64,000 bases of DNA from an uncultured Collinsella sp. (GCA_938005465.1 CALLNU010000034.1:129675-193674), one strand, 5' to 3'. Shown: positions 43,708 through 53,076, counted from the stretch's first letter. Translations and numbers: made by a program. Notes: generated by a model not told the origin, from the sequence alone.

Positions 43708-43866
43708 CCCTTTTTTGCCCACAGACCTTTGAGGGTGCGGCGAAAAGGGCTTGTTTTGATTGTTTGGGGCAGGCACGAGGCGCGGAAACGATGTCTGGAG
43801 CGACGGAGCGGCCTGGAATTCATCCGTAGGGGTCTTCATTGGCTGCGCCAGGAGTGTCCCTAACTG

Positions 43867-43904
43867 CCGGAGGGGGTGTCTGCCGTGGCAGACACCCCCT
43901 CCGG
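43867..43904 (-). terminator. Perfect 18-bp stem after the acyltransferase gene
   Basis: CCGGAGGGGGTGTCTGCC and its exact complement surround GT. It lies just beyond the stop of the leftward gene ending at 43928. There is no T-run, so it may act as an RNA 3'-end stabiliser instead. Confidence 0.55.
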
Positions 43905-43927
43905 ATGTGGGAAGTTTGCGCTGCAGG

Positions 43928-46144
43928 TTACTTGTCGGTGCCCAGCTTGTGCGGCTTGAGAGCGAGCGCATTGACGAGTGCGTCGGTGGCAGACTTGACG
44001 GCTGCCGGCTGCGGATCGTTGACGTGATCCTCGGGGTGTACGGGCAGGTCCTTCTTGACGGCATCGTGGATCAAGTTGAGGTACTCAGTCACGCCAGTGG
44101 TCGATAGGTGCGTGCCATCGCCATCGAACAGGTCGTTGCGGTTGGCACTGTATCCGTACCAGTCGATAACGCGCACGTTCTTGTAGCGCGTAGCGGCGTT
44201 GGCGATGGCCTGGTTGGTAGAGCCAACCCACGGCTGCGGGCTGCGCGTGTTCACAAACACCACCATACGCTTATCTCCCGCATCGGCCATGATGGCGTCG
44301 ATCTGGTCGTCGGTTACCAAGCCGTTGGTGCCCAGGGCAAAGACCACGATCTTGCCGGCAAGGTTCTGCTGGATATAGCCTTCAAATGTCGTGCGCCCCG
44401 CATCAAACTGGCGGCCCTTTTCGGCATCGATATGGCTGTGCGGGAACACGCCGTCAAAGGTGTCTACGGCACGCAGCGACACGGAGTCGCCGATCATAAG
44501 CAGATCGTAGGAGCCATCGGGGAAGCCGTCGTTGTCCTTGTCGGTGTCGTCGGCCGCCTGCTGGTCGGTGGGCGCGGTGTTCTTGGCTTCCTTGTTCAGA
44601 ACTTCGGCGCCCTCGCCGCTCAGCGCAGACGTCTCGGGCACAAAGATCAGGCCGCCCAGTGCAACGACCAACACGACAGCGCAGGCTGCGCAGACAGGGA
44701 CGTGCGCGCGTACCCAGTTAGCGGGCGTGGTGGTGCCGTCGCGGAACTCGGACACGGTGCGCTCAAAGGCGCCCTTCCTAAACGGAGTCTCGATAAAGCG
44801 ATAGCAGCACTCTGCCACGGCGACCACCAACAACACCTGCAAAATGTACTGCCACCACGGCGTATCGTTGATGTTGGCGACCGGGTTCATGAGCAACAGC
44901 AGCGGATAGTGCCACAGGTAGATGCTGTACGAGCGCTTGCCAACCCACACGAGCGGCTCGGCGGACAGCGCGCGGGCAACCATTCCCTGGGGCTGCACGC
45001 AGGCCGCGATGACCATGAGCGTGAGGATCGAGCACAGCAGCGTGCCTCCGCGATACTGGAAGGCGGTGTAGCCGTTGGTGAGCGCGACCATGGCGGCAAG
45101 GCCAACCAGACCCACGACGCCCAACACATCGATGGATGCGGGCGAGGACCAAAAACGCACGAGGGCGCTCGGCTGTGCCGGGGCGGTCTCGGCTGCTTCG
45201 TCGGCCTTCTCGCCAAGCTTGCCCTCGGCGTTCTTGCCGTGCTTGGCGGCGCCAGCTAGGCGATTGAGCCCCAAACGACGAGCGAGACGCACCGGCGCCA
45301 GGTCGCGATCGGGGATAAAGGCCATCCAGGCACCCAGCAGCAGCGAGAACACACGGGTGTCGGTGCCGTAGTACACGCGGCTGGGGTCGGCGGCAGGGTT
45401 ATAGAGCACCATCATGGCGATGGCGGAGACAGCAGCCAAGCCCAGAACCACGCGGCGCGTGTTGGGCTTGCTCACATGCATGGATACCATGGCAAACAGC
45501 AGTGGCGGCCAAATCAGGTAGAACTGTTCCTCGATGGCAAGCGACCAAAAGTGCGTGAGCGGCGAGGGGTCGCCCAGGGCATTGAAGTACGAGACGTTTT
45601 GGGCAATCTGCCACCAGTTGTTGAAGAACAGCAGCGACGGCAGGATGTCGGGACGCATCTTGGTGAGCATCACGTGGTTAAAGATAGTGCACAGCGCGCA
45701 GGTTACAAACACTACCGTTACCACGGCGGGGACCAGGCGACGGATGCGGCGAATCCAGAAGCTCTTGAGGTCGATGTGGCCGGTCTTAGCGACTTCGTTG
45801 AGTAGCAGGCGTGTGATCAGATAGCCCGAAAGCACAAGGAAGATCGTGACGCCGAGCAGACCGCCCTGCGCCCACGTGAGGTTGAGGTGATAGAGCACCA
45901 CCGCGACGACGGCAAGCGTGCGCAGGCCGTCAAGGGCAGGGATGTAGCGGGACTTGGGGCGAGCAGGCGTCTGCTCCGCGGCGGGAGTGTTGGCGCGGCC
46001 CGCGTTGTTGGCAGAAGCGCGATGGGGGCTCGCGGTGCGTCGCGGCTCGTTGGCACGGCGTTCGCTCTTCACGCGTTCGTGCGGCGCCGGCTCGTTGCCC
46101 GTGCGGCGTCGACCGCGCGAGCCCGATTGCGAGAATTGTTCCAT
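43928..46144 (-). CDS. OatA-like acyltransferase-3 / SGNH surface-glycan O-acetyltransferase
   Basis: A 738-residue protein. After a basic, Ala/Arg-rich cytosolic N-terminus (1-65), residues about 70-480 form an acyltransferase-3 domain with ten or more spans (PALDGLRTLAVVAVVLYHLN, IRRIRRLVPAV, HFWSLAIEEQFYLIWP). The external C-terminal half holds an SGNH domain with block I MIGDSVSLRA, block III FALGTNG and block V DGTHLST (catalytic Ser, Asp and His all visible). This fusion is the OatA architecture: the membrane part moves acetyl groups across and the SGNH part attaches them to peptidoglycan or other glycans. The ribosome binding site is weak (GGATGA). It is divergent from the ribokinase gene. 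Confidence 0.87.
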   Translation of the reverse strand: MEQFSQSGSRGRRRTGNEPAPHERVKSERRANEPRRTASPHRASANNAGRANTPAAEQTPARPKSRYIPALDGLRTLAVVAVVLYHLNLTWAQGGLLGVTIFLVLSGYLITRLLLNEVAKTGHIDLKSFWIRRIRRLVPAVVTVVFVTCALCTIFNHVMLTKMRPDILPSLLFFNNWWQIAQNVSYFNALGDPSPLTHFWSLAIEEQFYLIWPPLLFAMVSMHVSKPNTRRVVLGLAAVSAIAMMVLYNPAADPSRVYYGTDTRVFSLLLGAWMAFIPDRDLAPVRLARRLGLNRLAGAAKHGKNAEGKLGEKADEAAETAPAQPSALVRFWSSPASIDVLGVVGLVGLAAMVALTNGYTAFQYRGGTLLCSILTLMVIAACVQPQGMVARALSAEPLVWVGKRSYSIYLWHYPLLLLMNPVANINDTPWWQYILQVLLVVAVAECCYRFIETPFRKGAFERTVSEFRDGTTTPANWVRAHVPVCAACAVVLVVALGGLIFVPETSALSGEGAEVLNKEAKNTAPTDQQAADDTDKDNDGFPDGSYDLLMIGDSVSLRAVDTFDGVFPHSHIDAEKGRQFDAGRTTFEGYIQQNLAGKIVVFALGTNGLVTDDQIDAIMADAGDKRMVVFVNTRSPQPWVGSTNQAIANAATRYKNVRVIDWYGYSANRNDLFDGDGTHLSTTGVTEYLNLIHDAVKKDLPVHPEDHVNDPQPAAVKSATDALVNALALKPHKLGTDK

Positions 46145-46237
46145 AAAACATCATCCAATGACGAGAATAATCAGCACGTATTCATTGTAGCTGCCTGCTC
46201 CTGTGAATGCTTGCTGCTGGCGCAACCTCAAGGGTGC

Positions 46238-46255
46238 GTTCACATCAAAGTGAAC
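46238..46255. promoter_or_regulatory. Palindromic operator candidate upstream of ribokinase
   Basis: GTTCAC and GTGAAC surround ATCAAA, giving an 18-bp inverted repeat about 75 bases before the ribokinase start. Confidence 0.45.
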
Positions 46256-46330
46256 TAAAGTTATAGAGGTGCGAAGGCGCGCAATCGACGGTCGACGGTG
46301 GGTGCAAAGCCCGCAGATGAGGAGGTTTCC

Positions 46331-47293
46331 ATGGCAGATCGCGGCATCGTTGCGGTGTTCGGCAGCATGAACATGGACCTTTCGGTGGCGTGCGAGCGCA
46401 TGCCGCGCGCGGGCGAGACAGTCGGTGGTAGCGGTTTTATCACCAACGCCGGTGGCAAGGGCGCTAACCAGGCCGTCGCCGCCGCGCGCATGGGTGCGCG
46501 CACGTGCATGATCGGCGCTGTCGGTCGCGACGCGTTCGGCGCGTCGCTCGTGGTGGGGCTCCAAGACGCCGGTGTGGACTGTGACTTTGTAGTGCATCGC
46601 GATGACGTGGAGACGGGAACGGCAACCATCATTCGCTGCGAGGGCGACAACCACATCATACTGTCACCGGGCGCCAACCATGCGTTTGCGGGCGCGGACG
46701 TTGCCTGCGCGTTGAGGCGTCTGGCGGCCCATGAGCTCGACGGCGACGCCAGCGAGATTGCCCCGGCTGCCGGAAGCGTCTTTATCGCCCAGGGTGAATG
46801 TGACCTTGCAGCGACGGCCGATGCGCTTGTTTGCGCTCACGAGCTGGGGTTCTATACGGTCTTTAATCCGGCGCCTGCCTGCGAGCTGCCTGCGGAGGTC
46901 TGGCCTGCGGTCGACCTGGTCTGTCCCAACGAGACCGAGTGCCAGGTTCTGACGGGAATCTTGCCCGCGGACGATGCAAGCTGCGTCGTGGCGCTCAACG
47001 CCCTGCTCGCTAGGGGTGCCGGAGCTGCGGTCATCACGTTGGGCGGTGCCGGCTCGGTTACGCTCGGCGATGACGGTGAGCTGCTGCGCATGCCGGCACT
47101 TTCGAGCACGGTAGTCGATACCACGGCCGCCGGCGATACGTTTATCGGCGCGTTGGCGGCGGCTCGCCTAGAGGGCTTGCCGCTCTTTGAGTGCATGGCC
47201 GCGGGTGCTCGCGCCTCGGCAGTGACGGTGTCGCGCCTGGGCGCTCAGCAATCGATTCCCACGCGCGCCGAAGTTGAACATTGGTTTGGTTAA
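46331..47293 (+). CDS. rbsK: Ribokinase (PfkB family)
   Basis: The ATG at 46331 follows GGAGG; the frame is open further up but unconserved. The 320-residue PfkB kinase has the substrate-binding GSMNMDLSVACERMPRAGET and GGKGANQAVAAARMGA, the middle VCPNETECQVLTG, and the ATP/anion-hole motif DTTAAGDTFIGAL with the catalytic Asp. Ribokinase phosphorylates D-ribose at O5. The nucleoside hydrolase gene follows after 30 bases, so the pair would turn nucleosides into a base plus ribose 5-phosphate. A transport gene is not in the window. A related pentose specificity cannot be excluded. Confidence 0.88.
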   Translation: MADRGIVAVFGSMNMDLSVACERMPRAGETVGGSGFITNAGGKGANQAVAAARMGARTCMIGAVGRDAFGASLVVGLQDAGVDCDFVVHRDDVETGTATIIRCEGDNHIILSPGANHAFAGADVACALRRLAAHELDGDASEIAPAAGSVFIAQGECDLAATADALVCAHELGFYTVFNPAPACELPAEVWPAVDLVCPNETECQVLTGILPADDASCVVALNALLARGAGAAVITLGGAGSVTLGDDGELLRMPALSSTVVDTTAAGDTFIGALAAARLEGLPLFECMAAGARASAVTVSRLGAQQSIPTRAEVEHWFG

Positions 47294-47323
47294 ACGATAA
47301 AGACGGAGAAGCGGAGTAGAACA

Positions 47324-48298
47324 ATGGCAATCAAGAAGCTGATCCTTGATCTGGATATGGGTGTGGACGATGCGATGGCGCTGGCCTATGCCATCGCGAG
47401 TCCCGAGGTGGAGCTCGTGGGCATCACCACGTGCTTTGGCAACGTACGCGTCGAGCAGTCGGCGCACAACTGCTTGGCGGTGCTCGACCTGTTGGGTCGT
47501 CCCGAGGTGCCGGTGTACCTGGGTGCCGACCGTCCTCTGCAGGCGACTGAGCCCTATGCGCCGCCGGCGTCCACCGCGCTCATTCACGGCAAGAACGGCA
47601 TCGGCGGCGCGAGCGTGCCCGCGTCGCCCTACGAGCCGGTGGGGGCGACCTCGGCCGACGGCAACGCTGCGGTCGATTATCTGATCGATGCCGCGCGCAC
47701 CTATGGTCCCGATCTGGTCTACGTAGTGACTGGCCCGCTCTCCAACCTGGCGCTCGCCCTGGAGCGCGATGCGGCGGCGATGATGTCCATCGGCCGCGTG
47801 GTCGTGATGGGCGGCGCCCTTACCGTGCCCGGCAACGTGAGCGCGGGCGCTGAGGCCAACATGGCGAGCGACCCCGAGGCAGCCGACGCGGTGCTGCGTT
47901 CAGGTCGCAAGCTCACCATGGTGGGTCTGGACGTGACGCATCGCGTGGTGCTCACACGCCGCGACGTTGCCGGCTGGACGGGCTCGGGCACCATGGCGGG
48001 CTGCGCATTTGCGAGCATGGTCGAGCACTACATTGGCTCGTACGAGATGAACGCACCCTACCTGGGTGGTTGTGCGCTGCACGATCCGCTGGCCGTTGCC
48101 GTGGCGATCGACCCCACGCTCGTAGGTGCGCTCGGCTGCAACCTGCGTGTTGATCTGCTGGGAGAGTATCGCGGCCGCACCATTTGCGACGAGCACCGTC
48201 TGTCTGATCCGGACAAGAGTGCGCTTGTGGCACTGACCGTGGATGCTCCGCGCTTCCTGTCCGAGTTCAAGACACGTATGGCCCGTGTCCTTGGCTAA
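47324..48298 (+). CDS. Inosine/uridine-preferring nucleoside hydrolase
   Basis: A 324-residue protein of the IunH/RihC family. The Ca2+-binding N-terminal motif normally D-T-D-P-G-x-D-D reads DLDMGVDDA here, keeping the acidic residues. Other conserved blocks are GITTCFGNV, IHGKNGIGG, YVVTGPLSNLALAL, VVMGGAL and GAEANMASDPEAADAVL. It hydrolyses the N-glycosidic bond of ribonucleosides, giving free ribose for the upstream ribokinase. It lies in the same short operon and ends at a strong terminator, before the LacI-type regulator gene. Confidence 0.88.
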   Translation: MAIKKLILDLDMGVDDAMALAYAIASPEVELVGITTCFGNVRVEQSAHNCLAVLDLLGRPEVPVYLGADRPLQATEPYAPPASTALIHGKNGIGGASVPASPYEPVGATSADGNAAVDYLIDAARTYGPDLVYVVTGPLSNLALALERDAAAMMSIGRVVVMGGALTVPGNVSAGAEANMASDPEAADAVLRSGRKLTMVGLDVTHRVVLTRRDVAGWTGSGTMAGCAFASMVEHYIGSYEMNAPYLGGCALHDPLAVAVAIDPTLVGALGCNLRVDLLGEYRGRTICDEHRLSDPDKSALVALTVDAPRFLSEFKTRMARVLG

Positions 48299-48309
48299 AT
48301 GTTTTTCAC

Positions 48310-48347
48310 GCCCCGCCCCATGTAGTCAATTTGGGACGGGGCTTTTT
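48310..48347 (+). terminator. Terminator of the ribokinase operon (GGGACGGGGC family)
   Basis: GCCCCGCCCCA pairs with TGGGACGGGGC and is followed by TTTTT. The phrase TTTGGGACGGGGCTTTTT recurs at 54685 and, slightly changed, at 59918, so the terminator belongs to a repeat family. Confidence 0.75.
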
Positions 48348-48395
48348 AGCTACCGAGTAAATGTGCCCGTTGGGGGAATAGTCGCACCACTTCGC

Positions 48396-48442
48396 TTGAC
48401 AACAGGCTAAACTAGCTATTAAACATTTACTATTCTGTTTAG
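48396..48442 (+). promoter_or_regulatory. Promoter and operator of the LacI-family gene
   Basis: TTGACA at 48396 and TATTAA at 48417 (15-base spacing, slightly short) make a promoter. TTTACTATTCTGTTTAG at 48426-48442 sits over the expected start of transcription; its reverse complement CTAAACAGAATAGTAAA recurs upstream of the transketolase operon at 49706. Confidence 0.6.
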
Positions 48443-48524
48443 ATTGAATTTGCGGTCGTTTAGTTGTCGAGTCGCGGGGCGGTCAGGCCACGATGCTCGA
48501 CCGCGACCGTTACTAGGGGGAACA

Positions 48525-49535
48525 ATGGCTAAAGCAAGTGTTCGCGAGATCAGCCGCATCACCGGTTTTTCGCCTGCGACTGTGTCCAACGCGCTCAACC
48601 GCAAGCGCAGCGTGAGCGAGGAGACCGCTAAGGTCATCCTGGAGTGCGCACAATCGCTCGGCTACCAGCAGTCGACGCAACTCGAGAGCATTCAGTTTGT
48701 GCTTGCGCGCAAGACGGGCGCCATCCTGGACGAGAGCACCTTTCACCCCGCGGTCATCGAGGGCGTGGAGCGCCAGGCGCGTCGCCACGGCATGAGCACG
48801 AGCTTTGTCTCGCTCGACTTTAGCGACTTGAACGCCGTGCGCCCGCAGGTCGAGGGCCTTATCGCCGACCCGGCTGCCGCCATCGTGTTGATGGGCACCG
48901 AGCTGGGTGAGGAAGACTACGCCTTGTTCGCCAACGCTGCCGCCCACCTGATCGTGCTCGACGGTTGGAGCGACCGTCAGTACTTTGATGCCGTAGTCAT
49001 TGCCAACACCGATTCGGTACTGCGTGCCGTGGATTACCTTATCGAAAAGGGTCACAAGCAAATTGGCTACCTAGCAGGCGACCTTCGCATCCGCAACTTT
49101 AAGGATCGCGAGCGCGGCTATCGCCAAGCGCTTGAGGATGCAGACCTTGAGGCCAACCCGGCATGGCGCGTCACGCTGGGAACCACGCTCGAGGGCGCTT
49201 ATCGCGACATGGGCGCGTGGCTCGACAGCATCTCGCGCGACGACCTGCCGACGGCTTTCTTTGCCGAGAACGACGTGCTCGCCGTGGGCGCCATGCGCGC
49301 GCTGAGCGAACACGGCGTGCGCGTGCCCGAGGATGTCTCGATCATCGGCTTTGATGACCTGTCTCTAGGCGCCTTCTCCAACCCGCCGCTCACCACGGTG
49401 CACGTTCCCAAGCACGAGGTGGGCGAAATCGCGGTGCGCCGCCTGGTGGGTAACATCCGCAATCCCAAGAGCTATACCTGCAAGACGGCCGTATCGACGT
49501 ATTTTGTCGAGCGCCAGAGCGTGCGCGAAATCTAG
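48525..49535 (+). CDS. LacI-family transcriptional regulator
   Basis: I chose the ATG at 48525 after AGGGGG. The 336-residue protein has an N-terminal LacI HTH (VREISRITGFSPATVSNALN) with hinge helix, then a periplasmic-binding-like sugar domain (about 58-336) including VIEGVERQARRHGMS, LIEKGHKQIGYLAGD, FFAENDVLAVGAMRALSEHG and SIIGFDDLSLGAFSNPPLTT. Operator-like copies of the same 17-base sequence lie at its own promoter and before the isomerase/transketolase operon at 49.8 kb, so it probably represses both until a sugar or sugar phosphate binds. Its own transcript ends in a good terminator. Confidence 0.88.
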   Translation: MAKASVREISRITGFSPATVSNALNRKRSVSEETAKVILECAQSLGYQQSTQLESIQFVLARKTGAILDESTFHPAVIEGVERQARRHGMSTSFVSLDFSDLNAVRPQVEGLIADPAAAIVLMGTELGEEDYALFANAAAHLIVLDGWSDRQYFDAVVIANTDSVLRAVDYLIEKGHKQIGYLAGDLRIRNFKDRERGYRQALEDADLEANPAWRVTLGTTLEGAYRDMGAWLDSISRDDLPTAFFAENDVLAVGAMRALSEHGVRVPEDVSIIGFDDLSLGAFSNPPLTTVHVPKHEVGEIAVRRLVGNIRNPKSYTCKTAVSTYFVERQSVREI

Positions 49536-49599
49536 GCGAAGGCAGCATCGTTTGCGGCGCGTCAAAGCGCGCGAGGGCAGTAAAAACAACGCTATTCAA

Positions 49600-49627
49600 A
49601 AAGGGGGTCCTTCGGGACCCTTTTTGT
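49600..49627 (+). terminator. Terminator after the LacI-family gene
   Basis: The arms AAGGGGGTCC and GGACCCTTTTT around the tetraloop TTCG form a strong intrinsic terminator. Confidence 0.9.
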
Positions 49628-49705
49628 TCTCCTTGTATGTTCAGTTTGTTTACATACCGTTTAGGCTGATTTCACTACCGTCCACGGGTATTTCGCGTTA
49701 AACTT

Positions 49706-49772
49706 CTAAACAGAAGAGTAAAACATTTAGTAAACAGAACAAAACGAAACACGCGTCTGTTTACTGAACATG
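49706..49772 (+). promoter_or_regulatory. Operator cluster upstream of the transketolase operon
   Basis: CTAAACAGAAGAGTAAA (49706-49722) matches the site at the regulator promoter in 16 of 17 positions. Two more related sites follow: inverted CTGTTTACTAAATGTTT (within 49721-49737) and CTGTTTACTGAACATG (49757-49772). Repeated CTGTTTA half-sites fit cooperative binding of the LacI-family protein. Confidence 0.65.
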
Positions 49773-49791
49773 TGACTAGGGGAGGACGTAC

Positions 49792-51192
49792 ATGGATAAA
49801 ATCAAGCTCGGCTTTGTGCCCACACGCCGCAGCATTTTTAGCGCGCCGGACGCGATTAAGTATCGCGGCCTGACGGCCGATCGCCTGCGCGAGATCGGCG
49901 TCGACATTGTGGACATTGACGACATCAACGACGAGGGCCTGCTGTTTGACGACAGCCATATCGAGCCTATCGTCAAGAAGTTCCGCGCCGAGGGCGTCGA
50001 CGGCATCATGCTGTGCCACGCCAACTTTGGCACCGAGTACGTTTGCGCCCGCCTTGCCCGTGAGCTCGACCTGCCCGTGCTGCTGTGGGGCCCGCGCGAC
50101 GAGCGCCCCGAGCCCGATGGCACCCGCCTGCGTGATAGCCAGTGCGGCCTGTTCGCCACCGGCAAGGTCCTGCGCCGCTTCCAGGTTCCCTTTACCTATA
50201 TGACCAACTGCCGCCTGACCGATCCCGAGTTCGAACGCGGCGTTTGGGACTTCTTGGCCGTGTGCAACGTGGTCAAGACCTTCAAGCGCACCCGCATCCT
50301 GCAGATGGCCACCCGTCCGTTCGACTTCTGGTCCACCATGTGCAACGAGGGCGAGCTGCTCGAGAAGTTCAATATTCAGCTTTCGCCCATCCCCATGACC
50401 GAACTTGTTCAGGCCGTGCGCGACGCCCAGGCCGACGAGCAGGCCATGTCCGCCATGCTCGACCACATTCGCGACAGCTTTGAGATCTGCATCCCCGAGG
50501 ACAAGGTCCCCGCGGTCGCAGGGCTCGCTATCGCTATGAAGCGCCTGGTCGATAAGTACGGCTGCAACGCCGGCGCCATCCAGTGCTGGAACGCCCTGCA
50601 GGACGAGCTGGGCATTATGCCCTGCGCCGCCAACGCCATCCTCAATGAGATGGGTATCCCCGTCGTGTGCGAGACCGATATCCACGGCGCCATTACCGCG
50701 CTGATGGTCGAGGCCGCCGACCTGGGCCGTCACCGCGGCATGTTTGCTGACTGGACCGTGCGGCATCCCGATAACGAGAACGGCGAGCTGCTGCAGCACT
50801 GCGGCCCCTGGCCCTGCAGCTGCGCGGCTGTCAAGCCCAAGCTCACCTACCCGCTGGCTTTCGATCACCCCGGCGCGCTGACGGCCGAGGCCAAGCACGG
50901 CGACCTCACCCTTGCCCGCTTTGATGGCGACAACGGCGAGTATTCGCTGCTGCTCGGCAACGCCTGCGGTATCGACGGGCCGGCCGGCATGGGCACCTAC
51001 CTGTGGGTTGAGGTCGACAACCTCAAGCGCCTCGAGGCCAAGATCGTCGAGGGCCCCTACATTCACCACTGCGTCGCCATTCACGCCAACGTGGTGCCGG
51101 TGCTCTACGAGGCGTGCAAGTACATCGGCATCCAGCCCGACCTATACGACCCGATTGAAGAAGACGTCAAAGCCTACCTGCGAGGAGAGTAG
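49792..51192 (+). CDS. L-fucose/L-arabinose-isomerase-fold protein
   Basis: A 466-residue protein of the fucose-isomerase-like fold. The N-terminal part (LGFVPTRRSIFSAPDA) and the C-terminal block (NAILNEMGIPVVCETDIHGA, then HHCVAIHANVVP) correspond to the domains that in FucI carry Glu, Asp and His metal ligands. Many relatives are annotated only as hypothetical. It begins after GGGGAGG, 20 bases after the last operator-like site, and leads an operon with a split transketolase and an FGGY kinase. That context suggests an aldose-ketose isomerase making a ketose for phosphorylation and two-carbon transfer. The true sugar is unknown. Confidence 0.72.
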   Translation: MDKIKLGFVPTRRSIFSAPDAIKYRGLTADRLREIGVDIVDIDDINDEGLLFDDSHIEPIVKKFRAEGVDGIMLCHANFGTEYVCARLARELDLPVLLWGPRDERPEPDGTRLRDSQCGLFATGKVLRRFQVPFTYMTNCRLTDPEFERGVWDFLAVCNVVKTFKRTRILQMATRPFDFWSTMCNEGELLEKFNIQLSPIPMTELVQAVRDAQADEQAMSAMLDHIRDSFEICIPEDKVPAVAGLAIAMKRLVDKYGCNAGAIQCWNALQDELGIMPCAANAILNEMGIPVVCETDIHGAITALMVEAADLGRHRGMFADWTVRHPDNENGELLQHCGPWPCSCAAVKPKLTYPLAFDHPGALTAEAKHGDLTLARFDGDNGEYSLLLGNACGIDGPAGMGTYLWVEVDNLKRLEAKIVEGPYIHHCVAIHANVVPVLYEACKYIGIQPDLYDPIEEDVKAYLRGE

Positions 51193-51194
51193 AA

Positions 51195-52031
51195 ATGGCA
51201 ACTATCGAAGAGCTTGAGTCCCTGCGTTGGGATCTTCGCCGCGATTGCGTCGATATCATCATGGCTGGCGCCGGCGGCCACATCGGTGGCGACATGTCGG
51301 TGATCGACGCCCTCATGACCCTCTATGCCAACCACCTCAACATTTCGCCCGAGACCGTCGACGACCCCAACCGCGACCGCTTTGTGCTCTCTAAGGGCCA
51401 CGCCATGGAGGCCTACTACGCGGTGCTGTGCCACGAGGGCTATTTGGACCTCGACGACGTCAAGGCCCGCTTCTCCAAGTTCGGCAGCCCCTACATCGGT
51501 CACCCCAACAACAAGCTCAAGGGCATCGAGATGAACTCCGGCTCGCTGGGCCATGGCCTGCCCGTGGCCGTAGGCATGGCGCTTGCCGGCAAGATGGACG
51601 GCCGCGACTACCGCGTCTACACCATCATGGGCGACGGCGAGCTTGCCGAGGGCTCGGTCTGGGAAGGCGCCATGAGCGGCGGCAACTACCAGCTCGATAA
51701 CCTGTGCGCGCTCGTGGACCGCAATCGCCTGCAGATCAGCGGCAGCACCGAGGACGTCATGAAGCAGGATTCGCAGGAGGAGCGCTGGGCTGCCTTCGGC
51801 TGGAACGTGCTTTCCATTCCGGGCAACGACATCCAGGCCATTGACGCCGCGCTGACGCTTGCGGCCGAGACCAAGGGAAAGCCCACGGTCATCATTCTCA
51901 ACACGGTGAAGGGCTATGGCTCGCCCATTATGGAGGACAAGGCCGCCTGGCATCATCACCTGCCCAACGATGAGGAATATGCCCAGATCATCGCCGATTT
52001 CGCTGCCCATAAGGAGGCCATCAATGGCTAA
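51195..52031 (+). CDS. Transketolase, N-terminal (TPP-binding) subunit
   Basis: A 278-residue protein matching the first half of transketolase: IIMAGAGGHIGGDMSVIDAL, DRFVLSKGHAMEAYYAVL, GSLGHGLPVAVGMALAGK, and the thiamine-diphosphate motif MGDGELAEGSVWEGAMSGGN. It starts three bases after the isomerase stop and overlaps the second transketolase gene by eight bases. Split transketolases of this size are known from Firmicutes, Actinobacteria and archaea. It should pair with the downstream subunit to transfer ketol units between sugar phosphates. Confidence 0.9.
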   Translation: MATIEELESLRWDLRRDCVDIIMAGAGGHIGGDMSVIDALMTLYANHLNISPETVDDPNRDRFVLSKGHAMEAYYAVLCHEGYLDLDDVKARFSKFGSPYIGHPNNKLKGIEMNSGSLGHGLPVAVGMALAGKMDGRDYRVYTIMGDGELAEGSVWEGAMSGGNYQLDNLCALVDRNRLQISGSTEDVMKQDSQEERWAAFGWNVLSIPGNDIQAIDAALTLAAETKGKPTVIILNTVKGYGSPIMEDKAAWHHHLPNDEEYAQIIADFAAHKEAING

Positions 52032-52962
52032 CAAGATCGCCAACCGCAAGGTTATCTGCGACACGCTGCTCGAGACCGCCGAGACCGATAAGGACATCGT
52101 CGTCCTGTGCTCCGACTCCCGCGGTTCCGCATCGCTCACGCCGTTCTTTGATCAGTATCCCCAGCAGTCCGTCGAGGTCGGCATCGCCGAGCAGGACCTG
52201 GTGAGCATCGCCGCCGGCATGGCTTCGTGCGGCAAGAAGGCCTGGGCCGCCTCGCCGGCGTCCTTTGTGACCACGCGCTCGTATGAGCAGTGCAAGGTCG
52301 ATGTCTCGTACTCCAACACCAACGTCAAGCTCATCGGTATCTCGGGCGGCGTGTCCTACGGCGCCTTGGGCATGAGCCATCACTCCGCACAGGATATCGC
52401 TGCCATGAGCGCGATTCCCAACATGCGTGTATATCTGCCGAGCGATCGTTTCCAGACTGCCGAGCTCGTGCGCGCCCTGGTTGCCGACAACAAGCCGGCC
52501 TACATCCGCGTGGGCCGCAACCCGGTCGAGGACGTGTATACCGAGGACGAGTGCCCGTTCCAGATGGACCGCGCCACCTGGGTACGTCGCGGCACCGATG
52601 TGACGATTGTCGCCACTGGCGAGATGGTCCGCCATGCCGTGGACGCCGCCGACCTGCTGGCCGAGCAGGGTATCTCCGCTACCGTGCTCGACATGTACTG
52701 CGTCAAGCCGCTCGACGCCGAGGCCGTGATTGAGGCCGCCGGTGCCACGCGCGCCGTCGTGACCGTCGAGGAGCACAGCCCCTTTGGCGGCATGGGCTCC
52801 ATGGTCGCGCAGGTCGTGGGCGAGCATTGCCCGCGTCCTGTTAAGTGTCTGAGCCTGCCCGACGCGCCGGTCATCACCGGCACGAGTCCCGAGGTCTTTG
52901 CGCACTATGGCTTGACGGGCGAGGGAATCGCCAAGACGGTCGCCGAGTTCCTCGGCAACTAG
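52024..52962 (+). CDS. Transketolase, C-terminal (pyrimidine-binding) subunit
   Basis: I chose the ATG at 52024, with AAGGAGG inside the previous gene. The 312-residue protein is the second half of transketolase: VEVGIAEQDLVSIAAGMAS (with the catalytic Glu for thiamine activation), GVSYGALGMSHHSAQDIAAM, and the C-terminal domain DVTIVATGEMVRHAVDAADL. Specificity for a normal pentose phosphate or an unusual ketose (for example a branched or sulfonated one) cannot be judged from these motifs. It is followed by a long palindromic repeat, then the kinase gene. Confidence 0.9.
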   Translation: MANKIANRKVICDTLLETAETDKDIVVLCSDSRGSASLTPFFDQYPQQSVEVGIAEQDLVSIAAGMASCGKKAWAASPASFVTTRSYEQCKVDVSYSNTNVKLIGISGGVSYGALGMSHHSAQDIAAMSAIPNMRVYLPSDRFQTAELVRALVADNKPAYIRVGRNPVEDVYTEDECPFQMDRATWVRRGTDVTIVATGEMVRHAVDAADLLAEQGISATVLDMYCVKPLDAEAVIEAAGATRAVVTVEEHSPFGGMGSMVAQVVGEHCPRPVKCLSLPDAPVITGTSPEVFAHYGLTGEGIAKTVAEFLGN

Positions 52963-52981
52963 TAGAAACAGACGCTGCGCT

Positions 52982-53076
52982 GCCGCCAAGCACCGCACCT
53001 TGCCGTTCAAACTGTCGCTTGCGTACACAAAGTACGCGGCGCTCCTCTTTCACGGCAATCTGCGGCACTTGACGGC
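52982..53076. repeat. GTAC-centred long palindrome between transketolase and kinase genes
   Basis: The arms GCCGCCAAGCACCGCACCTT… (52982-53006) and …ACGGCAATCTGCGGCACTTG to 53076 pair imperfectly. The centre is GCGTACACAAAGTACGC (53021-53037). A second palindrome with the same kind of centre lies at 57832-57935. Confidence 0.65.
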
